Source: Cotesia glomerata
Taxonomy: Eukaryota > Arthropoda > Insecta > Hymenoptera > Braconidae
Reading direction: 5' to 3'
Length of the DNA stretch: 64,000 bases
Assembly (NCBI RefSeq): GCF_020080835.1
Contig: NC_058164.1
Span: forward strand, 11,850,142 to 11,914,141
In this document: positions 1 to 13,333 of the stretch, piece after piece
Layout of the letters: each line of letters opens with the position of its first letter
How positions within the stretch are numbered: position 1 is the stretch's first letter
Program-made: the position numbers and the translations under genes
The notes under the pieces: generated by a model
What the model was told of the DNA's origin: nothing
The model's database searches: none
The model's input: the letters and a program-made list of their open reading frames with translations, nothing else

Positions 1-596
1 TGTACAAGAATAGTCAACATTGTCATTACCGAACTTTCCGACATCAAATGTACCACTATCATTATTGTTATTATAATTGATATCAATGTTCTCTTCATTA
101 TTGTTATCACTATTACTGTAGTTATTATTTTCATCGCTTACATCAACATCCATATCTTCAACATCGTCTGGAATTGGTTGAGAAATATATGAAATAAAAC
201 CACGTCGAATGGAAGATTTTTGTCAGTAAATTTAGCACATCAGCATGAGCTATATCAAATAGTTTATTTAATTCGTCCCGAAAAAGGGACTCATTTTTTT
301 TTTTGAGATTTTAACTTTTTCCTCTTACAGTTTTTTTGTAAATTCCTCCATCGATTGTGTTTTGAGGTTAGTTTTAAAAAAGCAGATCTTTTCTCTCTTG
401 TCGGGATTTGTGCCACACACCAAATTTCGAAAACTTTGTCGACGGTGGTTGATATGCTTTCTTTCACTGAAAAATTTTTCGTTTTGAGATAATAAAATAA
501 AAGTGACATAACCTCTTTCAATGAAGGTAATTTTTTTCCATCAAATTCACTTAATACATCACCAATCAAGTACACTGTTTTCACCATTGTGATCAT
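1..596 (-). pseudogene. Transposase N-terminal fragment, family F copy 1
   Basis: This is the 5' part of the same transposase gene that is longer at 54974-57650. A 101-residue ORF (291-596) starts MITMVKTVYLIGDVLSEFDG and ends in a lysine-rich tail at an A-run. Reading on in another frame gives ESLFRDELNKLFDIAHADVL, which matches the block QLNKLFDIA in the related gene of element D. The ORF therefore ends at a frameshift and not at a natural C-terminus. A second frame change is needed to reach the acidic, Asn-rich stretch near 1-150 (MDVDVSDENNN in copy 2). Both lesions are identical in copy 2. The rest of the gene lies outside the window. A splice from ACT/GTAAGAG to an AG just before ATATGGATG would also bridge the lesion in frame, so an intron cannot be excluded. 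It is probably non-functional. Confidence 0.7.
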
Positions 597-1165
597 AAAA
601 TTTATAACTTATATATTTTAATTATAAGCAAATTAAATTAATAATATAACGAATTTAAATAACAATCAGTATCAATAAAGAAAGACAATGACGAGAAGAT
701 AGAACAAAGCATTGAAAGCAGAGCAACAAAGAGAAATTGGTACTGAACGACCAAGCTTACCAACACAGAGCTTACTAACTACATTACTCAAATCAAACGA
801 ATATACTACTTTTATCGTCGGAGCTGAATAAAGTTCATTCAATATTTTTTAAATGAAAAAAATTAATCAAATTTTATAGTTGATTGAATTGATTTAATAT
901 ATTTATAATTTTTTTAACATTTTTAATAAAATACAATGATGAGTGTTTGTTTAGTTAGTGTGATCAGGAACTTTACATTTTCATCTTACAAAAATTTATA
1001 AACTTTATGAAATATAAAATTGATTTGTTATAAAAGAGACCCAAAAATCATTTGTTTGATAATTTTAACCTTTATATTTATGTATTTGTACTTTTTGTGA
1101 GTTACGTATGGAGTAAATAAGCAAAAAAAAATTAAAATCTCAAAATAACAGAATTCAATTGATTT

Positions 1166-2145
<980 letters not shown>

Positions 2146-2209
2146 AATATCAATATAAAGTATGATTTTTTTTTGCAATTTTAATGTAACATTAATGTCT
2201 ACTTGTTAC

Positions 2210-2571
2210 CCTCGCGGTTTTAGAATCACAGTGAAAACACTGTGAAAACCCTGTGCTCGTGTAAGCACTGTGTAAATTGAGAGAGTTTCACCGTGATTTC
2301 ACCGTGCATTTGTTCCATTCGTACACGGTGTTTTCACAGTTTTTTCTTGATGAGTTCTCAATATTCACACATCGAATTCACGGTGATTACACAACCCTTA
2401 TTCACAGTAATAACACAGTGAATTCACAGTTGTAACATAGTAAATTCACAGCCGTAAAATAGTGAGTTCACGGTCGTAACATAGTGAATTCACGGTCGTA
2501 ACATAGTGAATTCATAGTAAGTTCATAGTGATAACACGGTAATTTCACATGAAATTTTCTGTGGGTAACTG
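2210..2571. repeat. Fragment of CCCTGGCGG-type MITE with short tandem repeats
   Basis: It opens TTACCCTCGCGGTTTTAGAA, like the left end of the complete element at 35826-37126 (CCCTGGCGGTTTCGG). It consists largely of degenerate copies of a unit of about 20 bases containing CACGGTCGTAACATAGTGAA and CACAGTGA variants. No matching right terminus is seen, so it is taken as a truncated copy. Confidence 0.5.
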
Positions 2572-4271
2572 CACAGAAAAAAAAATTTCTTGACTGGAGA
2601 ACAAAATTCTTGGCTCAAAAAAATTTTCGGGTGCCTGAAGGGAGACCAAAGTTGTGTTGGGTGAAGTAATAATTTTTCTCGGAATTCTATTCTTGGTGGA
2701 AGTCATTTTTTCTTACTTCAAATTATCATAAATACTTGATACAAAAAATTTTTATATTTGATCAAGATTTTTAGATATTTTAGAGAAGCAGCGCCTACTT
2801 CAGCTAAGAAAAAAATTTTCTCACCTTGAGAAAATTTTTCTCTTGAATATATGATACTCATTTTATATTATTTTAGCGTGAAATTATACATATTGAATGA
2901 AAAAAAATGATTCAATATTATTTGATCTTCCCATTTGACACGCTAATCAATAAAAATATTAATGAAAATTTACTTTTATCGAGATATTTAATTATTTGGA
3001 GCAAGAGAGAAATTTTTTCAAGACAAAAAAATTTACCTTTATCAAGAGCAAAATTTTTTGGAGCAAGAGGCTGAATTTTCTCAAAGCAAGAAGATTTTCT
3101 TGACTTGAATAAATTTTCTTGGATCAAGATACGTGTTATATCCGGCGTTGCCTCATATAACACACAGGGTCTCTCCCCTGTCGACAAAAAGTGCAACGCT
3201 TGCACTTTATAAATTTCAGCAATCACTCGGACAACACCTTGATTAAGAAATGAGCACACTGACCACGTTCTGTCAAATTTGCTATTTTAGACCAATAATC
3301 AAATTCAACTCCCTTCTGAAAATCACGATCCGGGTTTATAAAATCACCAAACACCACGGATCAAATTTTCAGTCTTTTATTAAAGAATACGAGGGAAGGT
3401 ATCCTCGTAGAACCCGTGTGGGTCCTTATACCACATTAGGTATAAGGCAGTATGCAGCACTCGGTCGCGTATACAAAAATCTAAATTCATCTCAATCCAA
3501 TTTTAATTTCTATCTTCTACGAACGACAAGTGTGCTTTTCGAGCAGTATCGAGGGCCCCGTGGTCCGTAGTGATATCCTTCTCTAAATTATAATCGTTCG
3601 ATCTATTAGTTAATTAACGGCGTATTTAAGTATCTGCTGGAATCGTTACTCTGTTCACGAACTCATTTAATAAACATTCTAAACTGTTAAAACATAATTT
3701 TAAGTGTTTAGTTATAAGTGAAATAGTGTACATTGAGTGCGTCTCGCCCATAGGGCAAATAATTGAATAAACTATAAAAACCAGAACTTCGAGCTTTACT
3801 TCATTCTAAATTAAGATTCTGAACTTCCTCCACTACACCGATCTACACCACGACAGAAGGAGGAGAAATCAATCCAGGACCTACCGATCAGACAACTCAA
3901 ATCCAAATCAACTATAAAATTCATAAAGGACGACTGTGAGTTCAGTATTTGTTATCGACTTCCCTTTAAATTCACCGTTAGAACTCCTGGTTACCGGGAG
4001 GCGTTCGAAATCCACAATAAAAATAAAACTGTAGCTTGTTTACAAGAGAAAATCTATCTAAAAACGTGTCCGAGCCTCCTCAAGGCCCACTCTACCAATA
4101 ATTATTTAATTATAATTAATTCGGACGTAACATACGTATTTCTTAAAGCAAGAGAATTAATGTTGTTGGAATAAGTAAAATTTCTTGTGCCGAAAAAAAT
4201 TTTTTTTTTCGCACAAGAAAATAATTAGGAAAAAAAAATTTTTTTGGATTAAGTGAACCTTTTTTTCTGTG
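2572..4271. mobile_element. CACAG-ended MITE, split by a solo LTR
   Basis: Termini are CACAGAAAAAAAAATTT and the inverse TTTTTTTCTGTG, flanked by TG on each side (AACTG and TGGAT). Without the LTR insertion (3134-4132) it is about 700 bp. The interior is made of alternating CTTGGAGCAAGA/TTTTCTTG-like inverted motifs. The same CACAG...CTGTG plus TG pattern recurs in the 192 bp MITE at 61366-61557. Confidence 0.6.
3134..4132. mobile_element. Solo LTR 1 (999 bp)
   Basis: Ends are TGTTATATCCGG and CGGACGTAACA, giving TG...CA with a short imperfect inverted repeat. A 4-base direct duplication TACG lies at 3130-3133 and 4133-4136. It contains AATAAA-type motifs near 3670-3780 and no gag/pol reading frame. 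TG/CA ends and a 4-base duplication indicate an LTR retrotransposon reduced to one LTR. Orientation is not determined. Confidence 0.7.
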
Positions 4272-4520
4272 TGGATAACCTAGCCTTGGCCACTCAATGG
4301 AAAATCCAAAGTTAATTAATCATTAAGTTATAAAATTTTAAACAATAAATATTTATTGTTTAACGAATATTTGTTAGCAAATGCAAAAACTGAAAATATA
4401 TTATTTAACTAAAACAATTGCATATCGTAAAAATTGATATGGTCTTAAAAAAATTAAAATATAACAATTTACAATTGAATTTTTAATATTGATAATTTTA
4501 AACAGTAAAATTTATAATGA
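4272..4520. repeat. S element copy 1, left part
   Basis: It starts GGATAACCTAGCCTTGGCC and runs parallel to 12430-12665 (shared blocks ATTGTTTAACGAATATTT and GATATGGTCTTAAAAAAATT). It stops at the CCCGGGAAAA terminus of element Q and resumes at 8552. Confidence 0.7.
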
Positions 4521-4777
4521 CCCGGGAAAAAATGATCGGACCTGATCAGACATGAACAGGCATGAGTCTTCAGGCCTGATCAGACATGAAAAATGACCAT
4601 GCCTGATCAGGCGTGAATTGACCTAATCAGGCCTGATCAGATATGGTCAGGTCTGAAAGGCCATTGTTACTTTTAATTAATTATTTTGCTTAATTTCATC
4701 GATATAGTACTTGATAGAGCCATACGCAATTTTCTATAATGAATTAAAATTAAAAAAAAAATGATTACATATAATTG

Positions 4778-4885
4778 TACGGCCGTAACACCAGCAGTCA
4801 CCCATCCAACTACTAACCACGCTCAATGCTGCTTAACTTTTGTGATATCCGTGCGCCTTGAAGTTCCCGCTTGCTGTGCTGCTAT
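4778..4885 (-). pseudogene. 5S rRNA-derived segment in element Q copy 1
   Basis: On the minus strand the core reads AAAGTTAAGCAGCATTGAGC, then GTGGTTAGTAGTTGGATGGG and TGACTGCTGGTGTTACGGCC. These match the conserved middle and 3' part of insect 5S rRNA (AAGTTAAGCAGC, GTGGTTAGTACTTGGATGGG, GACCGCTTGG). The 5' third is only weakly similar. It is embedded in a repeated element and diverged, so it is a 5S-derived module, comparable to a SINE3 head, and not a working gene. Confidence 0.7.
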
Positions 4886-5239
4886 CTTATGTGACATCAA
4901 TTGGTTATGAAGTACATAACGTATCAAATAAGTTTATCATAAATATAACACAAAAATTGATTTTATAATATATTTTGATGGTCCTAATTTATTTATTTAA
5001 CCGAATCTCATTATAACATCACATTTATTTAAATAATAAAATAAATAATGATTTTAATATTAGGCAGGAGCAGAGCAGACCAAAGTATCCCATAGGAAAT
5101 GTAAAAAATTTTTTATTTCAAAATTATTTAAACGTAATGATAAAAATAATTTTGCATATTTTGTGATGTCTAAAAAAATTTTTTTCATCAAAGAAAAAAT
5201 TTTTATCACATCTCTGACGATGCAAGTCTGATCATATCT

Positions 5240-6205
5240 ACTCGGAAAAAAATGATCAGACCAGACCATGCCTGTTCATGTATGATCAGGCCCTAAATTA
5301 GACCTGTTCATTTATGATCAGGCCTGAAATTAGAAATGATCATGCCTGTCCATGCCTGTTCATGCCTGCTCATGTCTGAAGCGTCAAATACACTCAGACC
5401 TGTTCATGTCTGGTCAGACCTGTTCATGCCTGTTTATGTCTGAAGGGTTAAATACGCTCAGGTCTGATCATGCCTGTTCATGTCTGAAGTGTTATATACG
5501 CTCAGGCCGGATCATACCTGTCCATGCCTGATCATGCTAAGTACCAAATATGCTAAGAAAAATTTTTGAATATGTTCAGTGTGTGTACACTAATTTCGAT
5601 TAATAAATTTGTAAATTATCAATAAACGGTATATTTTATTATTTAATAAATAAAAGTATTTTGGTTATCATTAAAAACCTACTGTAGGGTAAATTTAATA
5701 AACTTTTCTAGGCATAGACAGGCATAAACAGGCCTGAGCATATTTAATGCTTCAAACATGAACAGGCACGGACAGGCATGAACAGGCCTGAGCGTATTTC
5801 ACGCTTCAGACATGAACAGGCATGGACAGGCCTGATCAGACATGAGCGTATTTAACCCTTCAGACATGAACAGGTATAGACAGGCCTAATCAGGCATGAA
5901 CAGGCCTGATCAGACACGAACAGGCCTGATCAGACCTGAGCGTATTTTACCCTTAAGACATAAACAGGCATGAACAGGTCTGATCAGACATGAAAAGACC
6001 TGATCAGACATGAACAGGCCTGAGCGTATTTTATCCTTCAGAAATGAACAGGCTTGATCAGGCATGAACAGGCCTGATCAGACACGAACAGGCATGATCA
6101 GACCTGAGCGTATTTAACCCTTCAGACATAAACAGGCATGAGCAGGTCTGATCAGACATGAACAGGCCTGATCAGGCCTGAGCGTATTTGATGCTTCAGA
6201 CATGA
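5240..6205. repeat. Inverted arrays of the GATCAGACATGAACAG motif
   Basis: Dozens of degenerate units with variants of TGATCAGACATGAACAGGCC. They are punctuated by the separator GAGCGTATTTAACCCTTCAG at irregular intervals of roughly 50-90 bases, which gives a second level of periodicity. Orientation flips at about 5570-5700, making the two arms of a large imperfect palindrome. Confidence 0.85.
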
Positions 6206-8407
6206 TGTAACAGGACTATTTACCCTGTGACGGTAAAACCGCACACGCGTGATAATTATTCGACGCAGCACTGGCGCGTCTCGGTCTTCGGGACCCGACT
6301 AGCATTAAGTGGGGGAAATTTTGGGTTTCTTGGTCAGTTGAGTAGTTGCAGAAAATGAGAAGTAGTGCAGTGTCCACTGAAGCAACATCACCAGCCAAAG
6401 TATCCAAAAAGAAGGAAGCCGATTCGGTACCAGAGTTTTCTTCAAGTATATAACTTATTAAGGTATTGAGACTTTTGCCTCTTTGTTGAGCCTTGGGGTG
6501 CATACCCGGCTCATTAATAGTACTACTTCTCATTTATTAATTTAATTTTTGGTAATTCAATTGTTTATAATAATTTTGCTTAATAATAATTATTTATTTA
6601 ATTAATTTGGTTCGTTAGCAGTTTGAACATTCTTCTTGAGGATTTTATACCCGAGGGATGTTCTAGACCTCTTGGGTTTGGAAGTCGTGAGTAATTGATT
6701 TGTTAATTTGGCCAATTGATAATTGTTAACATCTTAGATTGGTTTAAAAAAATTTATTTTATTAATTAAATTCTGAACATCGAGAAGTTTCCAATCGACA
6801 CGACATAGTATTCGGTACCCGAGGTCCAAAACGTGCTACGCAGTTACGATCAACGGCGTCCATTTTGAGCGCGCAAATTCTTTTGTGAATTTTATTACGC
6901 AGAAAATATAAAAGTAACAATTGGACTATCATTACAATTTATAACAATTGAATTATCATTTATTAATATAATTTGTTATTGGAAATTATTTAATTATTTA
7001 AAAATATTTTATTTATTGAGAATTGGCTACTGAACTTCGACGCAATTAAGATTGGATACCCAAGGATAATTTTTCGTGAATTTATTTTACATTGAGATAA
7101 ATTGTTTTATTAATTATTTATAAATCGAAAAATTCCACGTGGTCATTTTATATATTGAACTATTGAAAATTAAAATTATTATTTTATTGGAATTATTTAT
7201 AAAAATATTTAACGGCGTGGATTAAGTCCCAGAAAATTAGTTAGAATTTTATTAAGTAATATTCTTAAGAATTTATTCAAGATTTAAGAAATAAAATTAA
7301 GAGTTGAAATTGGAATAAAATTTATACGTCGATATTGTTCCTAAAAATTTATTTAATGTTGAGTATTAAACTCGTAGATAATTTGGAATAAATTCAAGCA
7401 TCGGTTTTTAGTGTAGATTTTTTGAGAATTAAATTATTAGTTGTGAAAATGGTTTACGATTTAATTGCGAGCTAATGACTGAAAATTTTAATAAAAATTA
7501 ATGTTGTAATTTTTGGAGTTTAATTTTATAAGTTAAAAATAAAAGTTAAGTAGAGCCAGTGTGTGTGTGTGAGCGGGTTATGTGTGTGAAGATCGTGCGG
7601 GATATGTGTGTGTAAGTGTGTACATTCTCTACTTGTTGATGTTTTGCCGAGTAGAGTAGTTCAGACAGTCTATAGAGCGTGAGGGTCCGGTGGACAGCGC
7701 GATTTAGTTAGAAACTGCGGTATAGACGCCCCATAAGAGGGTACCGTCAAGATTAAGAATTTTGACAGAGCGTGAGGGTCCGGTGGACAGAGTGACGTAG
7801 TTAGAAGCCGTTGTATAGACGCCGAGTGGGGTACAACGGTAGTAAGTTAGAAGCCGTGGTATAGACGCCAAGTAGGGTACCACGGTAGTAAGTTAGAAGC
7901 CGTGGTATAGACGCTCAAGGGAGGATACTGCAGGATTAAGTTTAGTTTTAGGCAGGTGTGGGAGACCGTTCGTTCTGAAAAAGCCCAACTAGTTGTAACC
8001 AGGTTGTGGGAGACCGTCCGTTAGAACATCCCAGCTAGTCATTGTATCGTCGTTTGGAAAAAGGGTCGTTTGTAAATATCGTTTATTTTGCAGTCAATTC
8101 TCCGCGTCGCTAGATAATAAGTTGTTAGTTTATAAGTGAGCTGAATTGTCAGCAAATTTGTTAAAGTTGATTTGTTATTAATAAAAGTCCGGATATTGTT
8201 AAATAAAAGTTTATTCATTCCAGATCACCTTCCTCCACTCTCTCTCTCCCTGTAGATTATAAGCTCAGCTCTGGTTTCCGGTTCCAGGAACCGTGTTGAA
8301 AAATCCTGGTGGCGCCCTTGTTAATTTAGAATCATTTTGTTTATTGGATTGTTCTTTATTTAAATTAATTAGGGACCAATGAGCAGTAAGTAAAACAACC
8401 CGTTACA
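6206..8407. mobile_element. Solo LTR 2 (2,202 bp)
   Basis: Ends are TGTAACAGGAC and AACCCGTTACA, with a 4-base duplication ATGA at 6202-6205 and 8408-8411. It shares internal blocks with the element at 31523-33510 (AGATCACCTTCC, CTCTCTCTCTCCCTGTA, GGTTCCAGGAACCGTG, AATCCTGGTGGCGCCC), so both belong to one family. Tandem repeats of about 50 bases (TTAGAAGCCGTGGTATAGACGC) lie at 7700-7920. No polyprotein frame is present. Confidence 0.75.
7680..7925. repeat. Tandem repeats inside solo LTR 2
   Basis: Four to five copies of GTTAGAAGCCGTGGTATAGA followed by a variable GCC...GGGTACCACGG half that is partly complementary to the first. Each unit could form a short hairpin (CCGTGGTA / TACCACGG). Confidence 0.7.
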
Positions 8408-8551
8408 ATGAGCAGGCATGAACAAGCATGGACAGGCATGATCATGTCTAATTTCAGGCCTGATCATACATGAACAGGCATGAGCAGGTCTAATTTCAGG
8501 CCTGATCATACATGAACAGGCATGGTCAGGTCTGATCATTTTTTCCCAGGG

Positions 8552-8960
8552 ATATTAAAAATAGACAGAACAATGTATAAAATCTAAAGTGATATAAAAA
8601 CTTAACTCTTGCATTTTTTTAACTAATAAACATTTGTAAAAAATATTTAATTTTTATAAAAACACAATATTAAATAACGTAAATTGTATAAATAATAAAC
8701 TCACACTTCGTCACCTTATAAATTTAGTTTATTAGAATGATAAGATGTACATCAACTCATCGGTCGTACGGTGTAGAGGTTAGTTATCAGTCTGGCAAAC
8801 GCACGGCTCGGGTTCAAATCTGGGTTAGAACAGAATACGATTTTCACTTTATTTCTATAACTCGCGAAAGTTAAGTCAAAATTAAGAGCCAACTGTCTGA
8901 ACTTGCATTAGGTCTACATTAAAAATAAAATAAAAAAATAACACTCAAAAAATTATTTTT
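8552..8960. repeat. S element copy 1, right part
   Basis: It continues the S sequence from 4520 after the Q insertion (ATATTAAAAATAGACAGAACAATGTA; compare 12662-12700). It includes the tRNA-like head at 8763-8830 and the ATTAAGAGCCAACTGTCTGAA stretch found in the other copies. Confidence 0.7.
8763..8830 (+). repeat. tRNA-like segment in S element copy 1
   Basis: GTCGTACGGTGTAGAGGTTA then GGGTTCAAATC resemble Pol III A- and B-box spacing. Equivalent segments lie at 12886-12956 (GGGGTTCGAATCTC) and 39183-39250 (GGGTTCGAATCTC). It is repeated and diverged, so it is a SINE-like promoter module and not a working tRNA gene. Confidence 0.5.
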
Positions 8961-9059
8961 TTATATTTACTGATCAGAATGTAAATTTAAAAAATCGGTT
9001 GGGTGTTCCAACCTTTCAAAAATAATCAACGAAACTACTGACGCAAAATCATACAGTTG

Positions 9060-9480
9060 TTTGTTTAAGAAGAAATTAATATTATAATTTTTTTCATTAA
9101 ATCGTTCAAAGTTTCTAATTTGACTTTTTTTTTCTGAATCGATTCAATTAAATTTACTTTGATTTCTACACTAACATTATCATAAAATAATAACAAACGT
9201 ATAAGTTGTTCAGAAAGATAATACTACAAGTGATTGCTGAACTTTTTCGATGCTACTTCTGAAAATTTTTTTATTCTCTTATAATTCAGTAAGTCTTTCA
9301 TAAATTCTAAATCCTGTCGAGGAGCTTGGATCGCTGAAGGCGCACAATACCATACTTTTATGTATACTAAAATAATTAAAATACAAATATGGCGGAGTCC
9401 CGAAGTTTCTGTCCAGCTGAGTGAAAATTGTTCTCGAAACAGATAAATTCCTAAGCAATATATTTTTAAGGAATATATTG
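9060..9480 (-). pseudogene. Decayed transposase C-terminal fragment (family F/D relative)
   Basis: The minus strand reads IYLFREQFSLS, then VWYCAPSAIQAPRQDLEFM, LLNYKRI, VASKKFSNHL and VSVEIKVNLIESIQKKK, with stops and frame changes between blocks. These align in order with the C-terminal half of the transposases at 54974-55810 (AWYTAPCAITAPNNDL, VSVETKRRIVHALKN) and 19569-20413. It is more diverged than either, so it is a third and older lineage. No TIR was recognised around it. The adjoining 8961-9059 and 9481-9997 show no further feature. Confidence 0.7.
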
Positions 9481-9997
9481 CTTGTAATTATAACGATTAA
9501 TTAACAATAATTTGACTTAGATGATTGTATTAAAACGAGTCAAAACTTTAATTTAAAATTTAAATGCTTGACAATGTACAAAAAAATTAAATTATTTATG
9601 TAAGAGTAATAAATTGAAAATTAAACGGAATTTAATGGGTATTTTTTTAAATGTTACCGTTCGACGGGCTATAACTTCGAAACTAGTGGTTCTACAGTCT
9701 TTGACCAAAGAAATAATTTTGTAGAAAATTTAATTTCCTACAAAAATCATAAGAAGGTTTGTTGAAAAAAAATTTTTTGAACAACGAAAAATCCACTTGA
9801 AGCAAAAAAAAAATATTTCCTGTGTTATTTAAATGGGAAATCGAATTTTTTGATGAGCTAAGCTGCTATTGGACTTAAACCCTTTAGCACAGCAGCATAA
9901 TTTTTTATTTTTTATAAACTACCAAATTTCCTGGTATATCAGTAAAAAAAAAATATCGCCTTAAGGGAGGGGTAAGGGTTTCAGCGTAAAAAAAAAA

Positions 9998-11279
<1,282 letters not shown>

Positions 11280-11565
11280 AAACACTTTTTTTGTGATTTT
11301 TTATCTCAAATATCGATTGAGCAATTTTATTCAAACCTTCTATACATTATTGAGCATAGTTTTAACTATGTTCTGTAAATTTTTCATGCAAAAATATTAA
11401 ACCATTAGCCCGTGACAGAGCTTCCCCCAGGACGTCTTGAAAGAAAAACAATTTGCGGTGTTCACTGTAACTCGGCCGGAAATTATCTGAAAATGAAAAA
11501 CCATAAAAATTTAGTTAAATTATAAACAAATCTTCCCCCCAACGTTAAAATGACACACCCTAATA

Positions 11566-11713
11566 CACACAGACGTACGGACATCATCGCGAAAACATTC
11601 AGGGAACCTTCTTAGGACCTCAAAACGTCGAGATCTGATGAGAACTCGATTTTTGAAAGACGGGGTAAAACCAATTTTTGAAAATTTTGAATTTTCTTAT
11701 CGGAAAGTTAAAA
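11566..11713 (+). repeat. 3' fragment of a divergent HINE-like element
   Basis: It contains ACGTCGAGATCTGATGAGAA, CTCGATTTTTGAAAGACGGGG and TTATCGGAAAGTT, the 3' end of the HINE-like family with a mutated terminal repeat. The (AC)n tract and 5' half are missing. The surrounding 11280-11565 and 11714-11994 show only a poly-T run (11827-11855). Confidence 0.55.
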
Positions 11714-11994
11714 ATCAATTAGATCTATCGTTTTTTGCATCTGGTACGATCGAAAGTGCATACCAAAATTCAAATTTTTGCGATTTGTCAGAATTTTTCA
11801 ACTGTCTTTTATCAATAAAGAAAGTTGTTTTTTTTTTTTTTTTTTTTTTTTTTTTATTCCCAAAAAAGATAAAGCAGAAAACAAAAAATGTATGACGGAT
11901 ATCCATTCTTGAAATCCTTAATCAAAATCATTAATTCATAAAAATCTCGTAAAAGAAGAAACTTACCTGGAGAAAACAGCAATGATTACTGTTT

Positions 11995-13333
11995 CCCATG
12001 TAGGAACTGCCAGAGTTGAATGATGGGGCTTTGTCTGGCCCAGTACCAGGCAACCAAGCTTGGCTCACCGATATTGGCCCATGCTTGGCCCAAGACTGAG
12101 TAATCAGCCTTGGCCAACCCAATGATTACCCGAGCCTGAGCCAACACTGGTTTACGGCTACGTAACAAATCACCCGCATGACATTTCACCCGCGACAATT
12201 CACCGCGACAATTTCATGATTTTTTTGAATTTTACTTCAAATTTGATAAAAAAAAAGTATTTATAAAAAAAAATTGCAAATATCCCGGACACAGTGGCCC
12301 TAAAATGTCGCGGGTGAATTGTCGTGCGGGTGAAATGACGTGCCACGCTGGTTTACCATAGAATGGCCAAGGCAAGAGAACGCAGCGTTGGGCCAAGACT
12401 GGTTCGCCATAGGATGACCGAGGCAAAAGAACTCAGCCTTAGCCATTCAATGGGAAATCTAAATTTAATTTATCATTAAGTAATAGAATTTTAAACAGTA
12501 CATTTTTATTGTTTAACGAATATTTATAAGCAAAAGCTGAAATTAAAAATTTATTATTTTACCAAAACAATTGCATATCATCGAAATTGATATGGTCTTA
12601 AAAAAATTAAAATATAATAATTTACAGTTGAATTTTTTATATTGATAATTTTAAACAGTAAAATTTATAATATGATATTCAAAATATACAGAACAATGTA
12701 CAAAGTCTGAAGTAACATAAGAGCTTAACTCTTGTATTTTTTTAACTAATAAACATTTGTAAAAAATAGTTAATTTCTATCAAAACACAATATTAAATAA
12801 CATAAATTATATGAATAATAAACCGTCACACTTCGTCACCATGTAGATTTAGTTTATATGAATGATGAGATGTGAATCAACTTATCGGTCGTACGGCGTA
12901 GGGGTTAGTTATCGGTCTGGTAAGCATGCGGCTGGGGTTCGAATCTCGGTTAGGGCAAATGCTATTTTTACTTTATTTCTATACTAAGTAAAAGTTAGGT
13001 CTAAATGAAGAGTCAAACGTTCTAAACTTGCGATAGCTCTACATCAAAATTAAAATAAAAAAATAACACTGCAAAATTTTTTTTTTATCATTTTTTATCA
13101 AATGGCATGAGCCAGACTTGAAAACTAACTATGGCCCAGTCTTGGTTACCAAGCATGGACCGGACTTGAAAATTAACTGTGGCCCAACCCTGGTAACCAG
13201 GCTTGGGCCAGCATTATCATTCCAGACTTAAACCAAGACTGAGCCAACTCTCGTTTATAAGCCTGGCCCAGAGTTGTACAGAGTCGGGCCAGGTCTGGGC
13301 CAAGCCTGGGCCCGCCATACTTTCTTACATGGG
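11995..13333. mobile_element. S element copy 2 (most complete)
   Basis: Ends are CCCATGTAGGAAC and the inverse TTCTTACATGGG. Both flanking regions are rich in TTGGCCCA/TGGGCCAA motifs (12030-12430 and 13100-13320). The interior holds the AT-rich block shared with 4272-4520 and 38830-39000 and the tRNA-like segment at 12886-12956. A short block with CGCGGGTGAATTGTCG lies at 12300 with an inverted counterpart at 12180-12215. No ORF of note. Confidence 0.6.
12886..12956 (+). repeat. tRNA-like segment in S element copy 2
   Basis: GTCGTACGGCGTAGGGGTTA followed by GGTTCGAATCTCGGTTAGG gives A- and B-box-like motifs at tRNA spacing. It is the best preserved of the three S copies, but I could not fold a full cloverleaf. 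Confidence 0.5.

Larger units (their letters stand above)
4521..8551. mobile_element. Palindromic element Q, copy 1
   Basis: Termini are CCCGGGAAAAAATGATC and the inverse TGATCATTTTTTCCCAGGG. Both arms consist of variants of GCCTGATCAGACATGAACAG, in one orientation at 5240-5560 and reversed at 5700-6205. The arms surround a unique core that carries a 5S-rRNA-like segment. A 2.2 kb solo LTR interrupts the right arm (6206-8407); without it the element is about 1.8 kb. It lies inside an S element. No ORF. A second copy is at 45611-49094. Confidence 0.75.
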
